Positions 22,025 to 34,447 of a stretch of DNA of 64,000 nt are shown piece by piece. The number at the start of each line of letters is the position of its first letter. Position 1 is the stretch's first letter. The notes under the pieces are model-generated. The model saw only the letters and a program-made list of their open reading frames with translations. It did not search any database and had not been told where the DNA came from. The stretch comes from Lotus japonicus (taxonomy: Eukaryota; Streptophyta; Magnoliopsida; Fabales; Fabaceae). A program made the position numbers and the translations under genes. The stretch is from the NCBI RefSeq assembly GCF_012489685.1, contig NC_080042.1, forward strand, positions 58,695,069-58,759,068, written 5' to 3'.

Positions 22025-22436
22025 TTTTTAACTCTGAATGGTCATTCTTTACCCCTGATCTCATTTTAACTCCTCCATAAAATTTAATTTTATGATAGAG
22101 GTATTTTAACTTCTTCTTTTTTTCGTCTGGTTTCTAGCAGATTTGGAGACGGAGGCTGTAAACTGGATCTTGGGACTGTGGCTGGGTAGCAGTCATCATT
22201 GCTGCTGTTTATCATCCAGGTTTATTGTAAATAAAATTTTCAAGCAATTAAACCTATCCTTTTGGTATGTTTCTTTCCCATTTTCCAGTACCTTTTGAAA
22301 CTGTTATGTATTCATGAATCAGTAGTACATATTAAGGCTGTGCATTTTTTATGACAACTGCAGACTGCTACACTGCTATGCTACCACACATCTTGAACTT
22401 TTTCCTAGTTTAATGATTTTCACTCTTAGCATATAC
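22025..22436. other. TNL 3' flank
   Basis: Contains an intron-like acceptor (TTTCTAGCAG, near 22140) that may lead to a 3' UTR exon. No coding frame supported. Confidence 0.4.
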
Positions 22437-24096
22437 TTATGAACCATTTTTTACTATGTCCACTAAGAGAAGCCACGATTGGATTACCCCTGACTTAAAA
22501 CATTCTATTCTATGTAAAAGGTCGCACATTCTTGAAGGATTTAGGCGCCTTGTGCATGAGGATAATTTTTTTAAATTCTTAAGCTTTTGCCGTCGTTTTA
22601 CCTCGACATAACTGCATATTGTCATCCTCTTTAAAAACCTTCCATTCTGCATAATATATCTCGCAAATCGAAACTCGTCTGGGGTGCCTCTATAATCATC
22701 TAGATAGCAACTTTTAAGGTGTAATAGAACACATTCAGGAACGGATGGCGGGAATTTCCAATCTCCTACTTCTCCACCTTGAACAGAGTCAAGCACACAA
22801 CATTCTGGCTGTCAACAATAAACACAAAATCAATAAATGAAAACGTGTACGAAAATTAGAAAATCACCATAAGCCTCTAAGCAAACCTGCTTTATGACAA
22901 GATCTTGAAGCATGGGGCAATGCTGGAGCAATTTCACTATCTGAGACCAATCATTAATATGATATCTATAGACAAGCTCAACATTAGTTAAATTATGAAA
23001 CATGGAGGAAAAGTAGGGGTCGGTGACTTCATCTATATCATCATCAATCTGCATGAGTTACAATGTAACAAAAAAAATCAGATCAGATATCCCATTTTCC
23101 ATAAGAATGAAAAAGAATGATGATGCATAAATCACATTACCTCTAAGTACAGAACTTTAGCATTGTTAACCACTTTGAGCAAAAAATATGTATGTTCTGA
23201 AATCTGTATATCTGTTCTGAGCAACTTGGGTAACGTTTTGAACTCTCTGTCAGTGACATCATAATTATCAAAACGTAAATCAGTTACTTTCAAGTCCTCA
23301 AGACCTGGACATCCAGAAAGAAGCTCCGCGAAAGACTCGCGTGTCGAGAAAGACAGATTTTCCAGATGCAGGACTTTAAGCAATGGGAGATTATAAGACC
23401 CAAGATTTTAGAATTAAATAAGTAATTAATTTCCAACTCACGCATAGGATTATGTGTAAGCGTGAGAGGAACTTGACTCGTGTTTAATGTTTGGATTAGC
23501 GTTATGAAGAAGAAAGTTCAGGAAATAGTTAAGAATAGTTATATAGTCGCTATAGGTTATAGCACGAGTTTCATTCACTTCCGCCTTAGGGCGAAAACGT
23601 TAGTAAATGGCTAATTTGCTCTTAAAGCACTGTAGAAACGATATTCAAAAATATTCAGAGGAATATAAGAACTTCTCTTATTCATTTCCTTGACAAGTGT
23701 TTCGACACGAAACCCTGGACTGTACGAACGACCGATTTCAATTCTCGGAAGTTTGCCGAAACTGAATCCCTGATAGCTCAAGAACCTTTAAGTAAACTGT
23801 CGATGAAGACTTTTTCTATTCGGAGCTTCAAATGAAGATTCCACACGCGTGCACCCATTTTTTTCGATGTTTCCAATCTTTCTTCAGAAAGAAGTTTCTG
23901 CATCTGACATTCGCTGCAAAAAGTAGTTTTTCGGGTTGAATTATTTCATACCTCTTTTTGGATCGTTTCATTTATTTCAAAACCTTGATTCAAGTTCTGG
24001 AAACTTGACATCGGAAACCCACTCAGAATTCACGAAGTATTGCACAGGAAAAATCGGAATCGAGAAATATTTGTTTTGCCAAGTTTTTGACCAATC

Positions 24097-24105
24097 TATA
24101 AATAG
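24097..24105 (+). promoter_or_regulatory. Probable LTR TATA box
   Basis: TATAAATAG lies about 700 bases into the LTR, as expected for the U3/R boundary of a long LTR. The homologous position in the 27652-31688 LTR has TATATATATG. Confidence 0.5.
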
Positions 24106-25412
24106 CCAAAATTTGAAATATCTTCATCTTTTTCCATGCTTTGGCCGTGGGTGAGCTTGAGGAGAAGAGGGAGAAGAGCTTTTTGCAATCCTTGACTGAT
24201 CGTCGGACTGACAGTTGCTATACGTAGGCCTCGAGGTACTGATGCTTTTCCTTACCTTTGATCGTAAATTCTGTCGCTTTTCTCTATGTCTTTCTGTGCT
24301 CAAAGTTTTGAGCTTTTTGTAAAACTGTCCAAATAACTTGATTTCTCTGACTAAACTTATTCCCTGTACGCCCAAGAGCATGTTTAGCGGATTACATTTC
24401 GCCGAATCTCGTCGAATCGCCTCAGAACTTCAATTCTGCTCAAAATACCAATTTTATGCTGAGGTTCTGCTTTTTGAATCAAAAACACTCGACTGAGCTT
24501 AGCGTCAGTAGGATTAGTTGTCATAAACGTCGTGGGTATCGACCTCATCCAATTTATTTTTCGAAATTCCGACTTTGAGTTTCCGAGCTAAAAATCTTGA
24601 CCAAAATACCCCTGTTCTAGTTTTCGATCCGATAATTTTTCTGAGAGTTTCCCTGGCCTAGATATCGCCTAAGAATACCTAGGAATTGATTTAGATCGGA
24701 GGAAAAGTTCGGAAACCCTATTTTCTAAAGTGGCCGAAACCTGTTTGTTAGGGTACCGTGTCCAAAAATAATTTTTGGGTATGTATGGCCTGAGCTATAG
24801 CGTAGCTCTTTCGATTGTCGAAATTTTGGCTTTGGTTTCGTGTCATTCCGAGTTTTGTAGCTCCAGTTATGCGCGTTTTAGAAAATGAAGTTCTGTTATC
24901 AATTCGTGCCTAAATAGGAACTCTGAAGCTTTAAAAGCTTTCTTTCCGGTTTCGATTAGTGTTATTAGATTGATTACTTCTAGTAGGTCTTGTGTTGATG
25001 ATTGTGTTTCCTTGTTCTAGGTTCGCAACTTCCATGCACAACTTCTACTCACGAAGGTAAGGGTAACTCGGTTTTAGCGCGTCTTTGAGTCTTGCATGTT
25101 TTTATCGCACTGCATGCGTTTGAGATGAAGATGTTTAAGTTTGATTGACATTTGATTATGACTGTTGTACTGAACTGGGAAAATATTTTTCGGAGGCTTC
25201 GGCCGAGTGAACTTATTGAGACGTGTGTCTCCGTTTTCTGAGAGGCTTCGGCCGTTTACTGGTTTCTGTCATTGAACTGAGTTGGTATGTAATTGAATTG
25301 ATTTATGTTGGTTGATAATATGAATAACATGTGGTTATCCTGTTTTGATTATTGAATTTGAGATTGTTGTTTGAGTGACTACTGAGTTGGATGAGATGTT
25401 TTGATTTGCTTG

Positions 25413-25748
25413 AAGTGGCAGTGGAGTGAATATTTTCACATGACTGTCCCGTCTTTCGGGGCGATATCAAGTGGTAGTGGAGTGGATATTTTCACATGAC
25501 TATCCCTTCCTTCAAGGCGTTACTTAGTGACAGTGGAGTGAATATTTTCTCAGGACTGTCCCGTCTTGCGAGACGTTATCAAGTGGCAGTGGAGTGGATG
25601 TTTTTACATGACTGTCCCGTCCTTCGAGGCGTTATCAAGTGGTAGTGGAGTGAATATTTTCACATGACTATCCCGTCCTTCGAGGCGTTACTTAGTGACA
25701 GTGGAGTTGATATTTTCACAGGACTGTCCCGTCTTGCGAGACGTTATT
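25413..25748 (+). repeat. 56-bp tandem repeat in solo LTR A, six copies
   Basis: Units start at 25413, 25469, 25525, 25581, 25637 and 25693. Each has AGTGG(C/T)AGTGGAGT..AT and ends in a GTCCCGTCTT-GCGAGACGTTA-type segment. Confidence 0.95.
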
Positions 25749-25757
25749 GTTTGATTT

Positions 25758-25930
25758 ATATTGTTGAGGATTGTTGATATCTGATTTGATGTTATATTGT
25801 TGAGAATTATTGATATCTGATTTGTTGTTATATTTTTTAGGATTATTGATATCTGATTTGTTGTTATATTGTTGAGGATTATTGATATCTGATTTGATGT
25901 TATATTGTTGAAGTTATTGTTATCTGAATT
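25758..25930 (+). repeat. 36-bp tandem repeat in solo LTR A, about 4.7 copies
   Basis: Repeats of ATATTGTTGAGGATTATTGA plus TATCTGATTTG(A/T)TGTT follow the 56-bp array directly. Confidence 0.9.
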
Positions 25931-27651
25931 AACCTATGGTGTTAAGTCATTGATTCCTGAGTTAGTTTATGTTGTTAAGTTTTGTTGGTATCTGTTTTAA
26001 AACCATATCGTTGATTTTGCTGATATGTTTAATTCTGTTAAATATATGATTCGATTTCATGATCGATAGGATGAGTTGTCATCTATCCTGAATTAAATTG
26101 GTAGCTTACTTACCATGGCATGTATTAGATTTGAATAACATGTTTTTCTCTTTATTATGTGGTAATTGCATGGAGTTAACCCTTTCTATTTGCTACTTGT
26201 TGTTTGGGCGCTTAACGCTATTAGGCGATGGAGAGCCTTCCGCTGAAGCTTAGCTGTTCGAGTTGGAGATCGTGACCGTGGGCGGTCGAGTAAAGGTGGA
26301 TGAAGCAGTTGTTTCTCCCTTTTTGGTGGACTATGTCTGAGTTTCTTTCCCCATTTGAAAACTCTGTTGTTTAAACCTTATCTTCGCCACTTGTCTAAGT
26401 GAGCGTACTTATTTTGGAACCCCGTTTATGGTGTTGTGAACTACTCTATGTTATGTACATTATTATGTCGGGAAACAGGTTATTTAAATAAAGTTATGTA
26501 ATGTTTCCAACCCTATGGTATTTAGTCATTTTCAAAAAATATACCCTTGGTTTTTAGGGATTGCAGAATAGTCCTTAAACTTTGTTAGGTTACTTAATGT
26601 GATTCCTCAGTTGCGAAATTGGGGCGCTACAGAGAGCAGCACAGGAAAACAGTTCCAAATTTATCTGATACAACTTGAGAACCACAAGAGTTGTGCAACT
26701 GAAAATGGAAGACAAGTTGGCGGGTCGCGTGAGGCACGAATGAAATCGGAGGTAGAGATGGAGGTGCTGAAGGCTGCGTTTCACTGTTGTATTAACCCAT
26801 AGCTCGAAATTGACAGGATCAACAGAATCACAAAAGTTATAGGTGAGTTGGAATTTATGAATGGGTTGGTTTTGATCTCGGGAGAGGATAACAACATTCA
26901 CGGACTGCAGAAAGAGCTCTGTTGTGATAAAACGACTGTGGCAGAAGAATTCCAGAGTGGGAACTGAACGCCAAAGAGGCTTCCACCTCTTGCAGAGAAC
27001 GCTGGTTGCAATGGCTTCCTCAGTTGGGAGAAAAGAGAGAATGTGACAGAGAATTGGATCTGGTAAGTTGCTAATCCTATCTTCCATCTTTAAAGATGAA
27101 TGCAAATTCACAAATCACTGCAGTTTCTGCTTTCATTCACCAAAAAAACAAAACATCATTCAAAGCTCAAAGCTCACAGTCTCCACGAACCGGCACCGGC
27201 ACCTGCCATAGCTGGGGATTTGGAGGGATTTACACTGGAATTGTTAGAAGTCTCACATTGGCTAGAGATGTGGCCAACTAAATGCTTATAAAGGGTGGTG
27301 CAAACCTCAACTCTTAAGCCAGCTTTTGGGTTGAGGTAGGCCTACCCAATTTCTAATATGGTAGTTATGCCTCCCTAATTTCTAATATGATATTAGAGCT
27401 TGTCCTAGATCCATTTGAAGACCTTCCGTATTTTGGCCACCCTTTAATGTTAATTCACGCTCCAGATGTCCAGCCCTGAGCGTGAGGGGGTGTGTTAGAA
27501 GTCCTACATTGCCTAGAGATGTGGGCAACCAAGTGCTTATAAAGGTAGAACAACCCTCAACTCTTGAGCTAGCTTTACCAAATGCTTATAAAGGGTGGTG
27601 CAAACCTCAACTCTTGAGCTAGCTTTTGGGTTGAGTTAGGCCTACCCAATT

Positions 27652-30600
27652 TGTGAGACCCAAGTTTTTAAGTTGGAATAAATCGAATAAAATTTCTTTT
27701 CACGATTAATTGGATGTAACGTGAAGGAAAAACCTGAACAAGTGTTTATTGAATGGAATAAATTTGTGAAGGAGAAAGTTCAGGAAAAAGCTAAGGATTG
27801 CATCAAAGTCGATAAAAGTTATAGCACGACTAATATTCGCATTAAACCTAGGACAAGAACCTTAGGGAAAAAAAAACTAAGTTCCACCCTTGGAACACTA
27901 TAGGAATAAATTCCAAAAATCTTCTAGAGGAATATAAGACTTTCTCTTATTCCTTTCCATAACAAGCGTTTCGATACGAAACCCTGGAATGTACGAACGA
28001 CAAATTCCAATGCTCGGAAGTTTGCCGAAACCGAAACCGAAACCCTGATAGTTCAGAAACCCTAAAATTGACGGACGATGAAGACTTTTTCTATTCGGAG
28101 CTTCAAATAAAGATATCATCCGCGCACGCCCACTCTAATCGGCGTTCCGAATCTTTCTTCAGAAGGAAGTTTCTGCATCCGAGGTCAAGACCATAAAGTG
28201 CATAAAGTGCATTTTTAAGCCGGTACACATTAAAAACAAGCCTCGAAAACCAAAAATCATACTGATATTTCTTTGGAGAATTAAAAGATTCAGCGGGAAG
28301 AATATCGTGTCTAAAATACGTTGGAATCAGTAGGAAAAATCGGAATCGCGAAATAATCATTTTCTCACGTTTTCAATTTCCTATATATATGACTTCAAAA
28401 AAAATCAAAAAAATCAAAACTTCACAAACACACACACGGCCGAGGGGTGCAAGGAGGAAGGAGGAGAAAAGTGATTTTTCCAATTCTTGACCGATCGTCG
28501 TTCCGTTTGTTGCTACGCGTAGACATCGAGGTACTGATGTTTTTCCCTACCTCTGATCGTAAATTCTGTCGCTTTTCTCTATGTCCTTCTGTGCTCAAAG
28601 TTTTGAGCTTTTTGTAAAACTGTCCAAATAAGCTGATTTTGGTGTCTAAACTTATTGCCTACGTGCTCTAGAGCATGAATATCCAGTTGTTTTCGACTGA
28701 ATCCTGCCGAATCGTCGCAGAGGTCCAGTTTTCTGAAAATACCCATTTTCTAACAGAGGTTCCGCTTTTTGGATCAAAAACTCTCGACTGAGCTTAGCTT
28801 CAGTAGGATTAGTTGTTATAAATGTCGTTAGGATCGAGCTCATCAAATTTGTTTTTCGAAATTCTGATTTTGAGTTTCCGAGCTAAAAATATTGACCAAA
28901 ATACCCCTGCGACAGTTCTCGACCCGATAATTTTTCTGAGAGTTTCCCTGGCCTAGATATCGCCTAAGAATACCTAGGAATTGATTTAGATCGAAGAAAA
29001 AGTTCGAAAACCCTATTTTCCATAGTGGCCGAAACCTATTTGCCTGGGTACCGTGTCCAAAAATAATTTTTGGGTCTCTATGACCTGAGCCATTGCGTAG
29101 CTCTTTCAATTGTCGAAATTTTGGCGCCGGTTTCGTGTCCTTCCGAGTTCTGTAGCTCGAGTTATGCACGTTTTAGCAAATAAAGTGTTTTTGTACAAAA
29201 CTAGAATCGAGTCAAAACTCATCCATTCGGGGAAAGCCCTTCCATTCGTGCCTAAATGTTGTACTCTGAAGCTTCTTGAGCTTCGTCGAACATTAGTTAG
29301 GATTGTTTCGACTGTATCGACTTGTTTTGATTCATTATTGCTTTGCTTGCTCAAAGGTTCAATTGTGGAAACTTTGGGATTGACTGAACAAGCTTGTGAG
29401 CGAGACCTACACCGCGAGACTGGAACAACTCGAGGTTAGGGCAACTTACTTATTAGCTATTTGCATTGTAGGCGTCGATAACTTCGACTTGAATATTGCT
29501 TGATATTGAATATTGCTTGGATATTGTTTATCGCGTTATGGAAAAATATTTTCTGGAGGCTTCGGCCGAGTGAACTTATATGAGACGTGTGTCTCCGTTT
29601 TCTGAGAGGCTTCGGCCGTTTACTGGTTTCTGTCTTATGATTCTCGCACCGTATTATTGTTGCATCGCTCTTTAGAGCTGAATATTGTTGAATTGATATC
29701 AAATTGTGCGTGTTGACGCGATTGCGGAGCGTAGGACATTTGAGTTGATTTTGTTGATCTTTCGGGTTGAGAGGAAACCCTAGGCAGGTCCTGACCTGAG
29801 GTCTGAGATCTAGCCCTTTTTGAAATACTTAGACTTTTCCCGGGGATTATATTTGGGGAATTTGGGAAGCTTTGAATAGTTGGAAATTGGAACTTGGGAA
29901 CTTATGGAACTTGGATTTCGATAATAAACCTCATAACTTGATTAACTCAACTTGAAATGCTTTGGTTAATTAACGAGACCTTTAGGAAAATTTAAGAGTT
30001 GGAAGTGATTGTGAAAAACGGGAAATAGTCGAAAAGCCTTGAACTTGAGATGATTCGATGGTCGTCACAGGGATGAACCATAGTGACCATGGAAATGTCA
30101 CTGAGTGCAATATGTACTCCGGCTTATCACAGCTAGTCGCAAAGACGACTTTGACCTTCGGGTATCTTTAAATTGAAATTTGTAGTTAAACACGTACGTG
30201 TGAGGACGATTCGATGTTTAGCTAAACATATTGCATCATGCATATACTCGGGGTTGGGACGGTCGATATACTGGCCTTCATGAAGAACACCAAGAGTGTA
30301 TCTTCGGCATAGCGGGCGCGAATCCTTATGTTCAACCCGACGGGTTGGACCGATTCGGCAATAATCGTTTGACACGCGTGAATCCTTATATTCAATCCGA
30401 TGGATTGGATCGATTCGGCGGTAGTCACTCGGGCACGCGTGAATCCTTATATTCAATCCAATGGATTGGATCGTTTCAGCGATCGCCATATAAACTCGCG
30501 TGAGTCCGCAAGTTCAATCCGATGGATTGGACCGATTCAACGATAATCTTTCGACACGCGCGGATCCTTATATTCAATCCAATGGATTGGATCGATTCGG

Positions 30601-31688
30601 CGATAGTCGTTAGACGCGTGCAACGTCCGTATGTTCGACTCCATTGAGCGAACCGACTTGGCGTTGTCATTTGCTGCGTGTGCGAGTCCTTATGTTCAAC
30701 CCAATGGGTTAGATCGACTCGACATGCATATTTATTGGGATCGTCGTTTGAATTGATATTGCATGCATACATGCGCCCCAATTTGGAATCGTTGAGATAT
30801 TGCTTATTGAATTGTTGAGATATTGCTTATTGAATTGTCGAGATATTGCTTATTGAACTGTGGAGATAGTAGATATTGAATTGTTTATTGGAGCATTGAT
30901 AACAAGCCATGTATATACCTTAGGGTAGGCAATACAAAACTTACATGTATATATACAACCTATATATATATACCCCTTAATTCATCACATGTTGCTTGTA
31001 TTATCTATTATATCCTGTGAGTTGACCCTCGCACCTTGGCTTTGTTTGTATGTTTGTGTTTGGGCGGTCGGCTCGCTGCCAGGCGTCCGTCAGCCGGTTC
31101 GTGATGATTCGTTGTGCGGGAAAGACCCAGAGCGAAATGACTATTACTGAAGCCTTCGACGAGGACCCGGACTTCATGCCTGATCGAGGAAGGGTCGATG
31201 ATAGTAGTGTGGGTTATGGGTGGTTAGAGTCTTTTGAGCTGGTTGTTGCTGTCATAGCTCTGATTCGTCATTTGTACTTTTGGGACCAGGTAGTTTCCGA
31301 CAGGTTGCTTTCGGTGTGGTTCTCCATAGATGGGGATCGCATGGAGTAGTCGGACGTAGGAAGTCTTTTTGGAAGCCGTTTTGGGCTAACTTACTTTCTT
31401 GGAAGACTGTATTTATAAAACTCATGACTCTATCTATGGGTCGCACTTGTTTGCCGTTGGGCAATACCTTTAGTTATTTGATGTTACATTCCGTCACTTG
31501 AGGACACTCGTGACGATGTTTTTAGTTGCAGCGAGAGCTGTACTTATATTGTATATTAATCGCGATTGGGTTGAGTCTTCTTTTCGACAAGTCTTTTTAT
31601 TTGAACAAAACGAAAAAAAAATACCTGCTTTTCCGCTTTATTTTATTTTTGAGTTACTAAAGTGACACTCGGAAATCGGGGTGTTACA
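27652..31688 (+). mobile_element. Solo LTR (family A), 4.0 kb, nested in the TRIM 3' LTR
   Basis: It begins TGTGAGACCCAAG and ends GGGGTGTTACA, flanked by perfect CAATT duplications at 27647-27651 and 31689-31693. Long stretches match the solo LTR at 23392, for example CTTTTCTCTATGTC.TTCTGT, GAGGCTTCGGCCGAGTGAAC and CGCCTAAGAATACCTAGGAA. No internal retroelement sequence is present. Open frames within it (for example 31050-31349) have no family resemblance. Confidence 0.93.
30320..30725 (+). repeat. 60-61-bp degenerate tandem repeat in the nested solo LTR, about seven copies
   Basis: GAATCCTTATATTCAATCC-type units start at about 30320, 30380, 30441, 30502, 30562, 30623 and 30684, separated by ACACGCGTG-like joints. 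Each unit has an inner CCGATGGATTGG imperfect palindrome. The array is unrelated in sequence to the 56-bp array of the sister LTR. Confidence 0.9.
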
Positions 31689-31723
31689 CAATTAGTTAGG
31701 CCTCCCTAATTTCTAATAGGAAT

Positions 31724-31956
31724 TGATGGGCTGGATACGAAAGCTAAACCCTCAAACGTATTTCACGGTGTTTTCCTAAAGAGAAACAGCATTTACAACT
31801 CTATTTTTTTACCTTGCAACGAATTAAATAGGTTTTTTTACAAAGAATGCTAGAACAAAGAGAAACCACAGACTACCGATATAATGACATGCTGGGGAGA
31901 CACTCTTTGGTATGAGCTTTAGGCGATATCCGGTTGCTCATCCATAATTGATCCAT
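31724..31956. other. Spacer between the TRIM and the Helitron array
   Basis: No gene or repeat boundary recognised. A short TCCATAAT repeat begins at about 31940 and leads into the array. Confidence 0.4.
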
Positions 31957-34447
31957 AATCCATAATAATATATAGAAATAGGAATTGTTCATGGTCCCAC
32001 TATTCGAGGTGTCATTTATTAACCTACTCTTCATCATAATTGACGTGGCCTTTTCAGAGCATTTTCTTTTTTTCATTTTTTTTCTCTTTGCTTAAACTAT
32101 CTCGTCTCTGCTTCAACGATTATTCTACGCAAATAGAAAAAAGAAGTGTTTTTTCTTCTTTTTCTAATGAAACTATTTGGCTATTTTCATGTCTGTGAAA
32201 AAAATCTTGCTTTGATGATAATGACATTTTCAATTACCATTTTTGGCAATTGTTTGAGTCTGAAATTGAGATTTGATTTAAGGGTTTTCAATGCTTTTAT
32301 ATAGTGGATGAGGTTTCTGATGTGAGTGTTTTGCATATTTGTACTTCTCTTATATGGTGTTTTCAATTATTCTTAATTTTGTATGACCATTGTTGAAAAG
32401 TTCCTAGCTCATTCTGCTTATTACCGACATCGTGATGGTAAAAAACAACTACGAAGTAAAGGTCTCAATGTTATTACTGAAATGCTTATTTGTTCACAAT
32501 ATTAGTAGACATTGGGCTTTTAAATATTCAATATTAAGAAATCCTATTTTCTACCACTAAATTATACATAATATTATTTTTAAAAATTCCGGTCTCAAAA
32601 TCTAAATGCAATAATTATTACACTAGAATGTCAATGAAAATTACTTGTTTTAGATGATAAATAATTATTTGCTTTGAATAGATGTAATTAGTGATACCTA
32701 TTTTTTCATTTTTTATATAAGAGTCTCAATTAATGTTTTTCCATTGTACCAGATGATTATGTGATGAATCTTCACAGGAAAATTGTGCCTTATCAACCAA
32801 GTGACCCAACATCTCCGATTGAAACTGTCAAGTTCTTGCCAAGTTCTACCTGAAATACTCACTTCTACACTTCTTTGATACTAGTGATACTCTAGAAGTA
32901 GTTATATTAGAAGAAGAGGTGGAGGATATCTTTGAGGAAGTCATTGATACTGGTGATGCTCAAGAAGCTCCAGAAGTAGTTATACCAGAAGAAGTGGTAG
33001 AAGATATCTTTGAGGAAGCCAAGGTTGAGAGAGTGAGCACTCTGGTGGAGGATATCTTTGTGGCTAGAGTTTTCAAAATGAAGTTGAATGATTTGATGTC
33101 CAATTTGAAGAAAGGCAAAATATTTGGAGAAGTACAAGCAGGTAAGCCTTTATAAATTTATTTATTTTATATATTTTTTATTTGTTTTATTTTTTTTCTA
33201 CAATTTACTAATTGTTATGTTAATTACCCACGTACTTCAAAACCTTTAACTACAAGTACGTACACAATTGAGTCCCCATAATTTGCAGCTGATATAAAGG
33301 CATTTGCTGATTGGATTCTTCAAATTGTTAATGGTCAATATGAATCGGATGAGAGTTGAGAAGCTGATGTAGACATACCTATTGATCTGTTAGTTGAGCC
33401 AAGTGATAATCCTATTCTCGATTTGGTTAATTTTGCATATCCAGATCTCTTGACTAACATGAAAGATTAAAAGTTTTTTGAAGAGAGATACATATTGTGT
33501 CCGACTCTTGAATCAGTTGAGATGATGAATGATTTTATGTTGAGCTGAATTTCATATGAACCAAAAGAGTACTTTAGTTCAGATACAACTTGCAAGTCTG
33601 ATGCGGATTCAGAGACACATTCAGAGTGGTTTACTTCCGAGTTTTTAAATGATATAAAAGTGCTTTGGAATTCCAAATCACAGGTTGAGTTTAAAGAAAG
33701 AGGCTCCAATAATGTTATTGAGGAATACATACTAGTCGTCTGAGTTATGCAATGAAACTCGCCTCATAGTTAATGATCTTTTACCGAATGTTATTGATGC
33801 CATTGTGTTAACAAGAACTAATACTGGTGAAAAAATGTTCATTGGAAGAATGAGTTTGGTACCTAATGATTTAGGCTACCCATTTAAATTTGAGGTAAGA
33901 AGTGTAAGATGTGTCGCGACCCAGATTCTTCTTTTTTCGATTATCTTCCTATGAAGATTCTTCTAAGCAAATAGAAAAAGAAGTGTTTTTTTTTTTTTCA
34001 ATTACCCTTTTTGGCTATTGTTTGAGTATGAAATTGAGATCTGATTTATGGTTTTTCAATGCTTTTATCTGTTGGATGAGGTTTCTAATGTGGGTGTTAT
34101 GCGTATTTGTATTTCCCTTAATTTTGAAGGCAAATATGTTGAAAATGATGAAGAGTTCATTGCTGATTGTTATTGGTAAACTCATGGTTTTATCTTCTGG
34201 TGTAATTAGAGCGAGTTCATTGCTGATTGTTAAACGACGAGAGCCTACATATAAGGATTTATTGCGAGTTCTTTGGATTGATTGACGATATTTTCCCCAG
34301 GTCTGTTTTCAGATTCTATCTTTTTTCCATTTGCTTCTTTGAAAGAATGCAATTTGAAATTTACTAAGCTTTTGAATTTCAAACCTAATATCGCTAATTA
34401 GTTTCCTCTCTCTGATGCATTTTTCAGAAAATTAAGACTTGATTTTT
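31957..34447 (+). mobile_element. Helitron-derived array, partial unit 0
   Basis: Starts with the leader TATATAGAAATAGGAATTGT that also opens the units at 34448 and 41831. Compared with those it lacks the hAT insert, captured exons and left palindrome arm. It passes from leader (to about 32340) straight to the right-arm segment (about 32390-33100), then helicase remnants, then a second leader-like block. Confidence 0.8.
33051..33900 (+). pseudogene. Helitron RepHel remnant (unit 0)
   Basis: A short Rep-type segment, VARVFKMKLNDLMSNLKKGK, is followed by an intron-like gap. Helicase C-terminal pieces come next: FADWILQIVNG, DLLVEPSDNPILDLVNFAYP, CPTLESVEMMNDFML, EWFTSEFLNDIK, and in another frame a LCNETRLIVNDL-like end and EKMFIGRMSLVPND. 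These are motifs of the PIF1-like helicase of plant Helitrons, which transpose by rolling-circle replication. Several stops and frame changes make it inactive. This copy has an unbroken NPILDLVNFAYP segment where the copies at 39.9 and 47.3 kb carry a 536-bp insertion. Confidence 0.88.

Larger units (their letters stand above)
23392..26631 (+). mobile_element. Solo LTR (family A), 3.2 kb, inserted in the F-box gene
   Basis: It starts TATAAGACCCAAG and ends GGGGCGCTACA. The related element at 27652 starts TGTGAGACCCAAG and ends GGGGTGTTACA, giving TG...CA termini with the left end here mutated. Flanks are GAGAT (23387-23391) and GAGAG (26632-26636), an imperfect 5-bp duplication. No gag, pol, PBS or PPT is present, so this is one LTR left by recombination. 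Long LTRs of 3-4 kb are seen in Tat/Ogre-type Ty3/gypsy elements, a possible but unproven placement. A TATA box supports plus-strand orientation. Confidence 0.85.
22437..27087 (-). pseudogene. F-box/FBD/LRR protein gene split by a solo LTR
   Basis: On the minus strand the start is ATG at 27087 ([20 protein letters not shown]), a clear F-box with [17 protein letters not shown]. Exon 1 runs to 26632, is interrupted by the LTR at 23392-26631, and resumes at about 23386 with LPLLKVLHLENLSF. Removing the insert and one duplicated 5-bp target restores CAALPLLKVL in frame. Exon 1 ends at 23141, exon 2 is 23048-22887, and exon 3 is 22808-22437, all with GT-AG borders. Exon 3 carries the FBD domain (VPECVLLHLKSCYLDDYRGT, FLKRMTICSY). 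The intact protein would be an SCF ubiquitin-ligase substrate adaptor. The 3.2-kb insertion in the first exon should abolish it, leaving at most a truncated F-box peptide ending SQLRNHIK. No other lesion was noticed, so the insertion may be recent relative to gene decay. Confidence 0.9.
27242..31718 (+). mobile_element. TRIM retrotransposon with a nested solo LTR
   Basis: Perfect 5-bp target duplications GGAAT at 27237-27241 and 31719-31723 enclose two short LTRs starting TGTTAGAAGTC. The 5' LTR is 27242-27387. It is followed by TGATATTAGAGC (27388-27399), a decayed version of the tRNA-iMet primer site TGGTATCAGAGC. The internal part is about 90 bp and ends in a GAGGGGGTG polypurine tract (27485-27492). 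The 3' LTR starts at 27493 and is interrupted at 27652 by a 4037-bp solo LTR, resuming after 31693 and ending CTAATA at 31718. Without the nested insert the element is about 435 bp, the size of a TRIM. The 3' LTR also carries an internal partial duplication (27576-27640). No protein is encoded. Confidence 0.92.

Noticed and set aside
30133..30781. Open frames with repeated IQSIGLNIRI-type peptides
   Set aside because: They are translations of the 60-61-bp minisatellite in the solo LTR; periodic peptides appear on both strands.
32907..33155. Small acidic protein with EEVVEDIFEEA repeats as a stand-alone gene
   Set aside because: It is part of the palindrome arm adjoining Helitron Rep sequence and lacks a start context or conserved partners.
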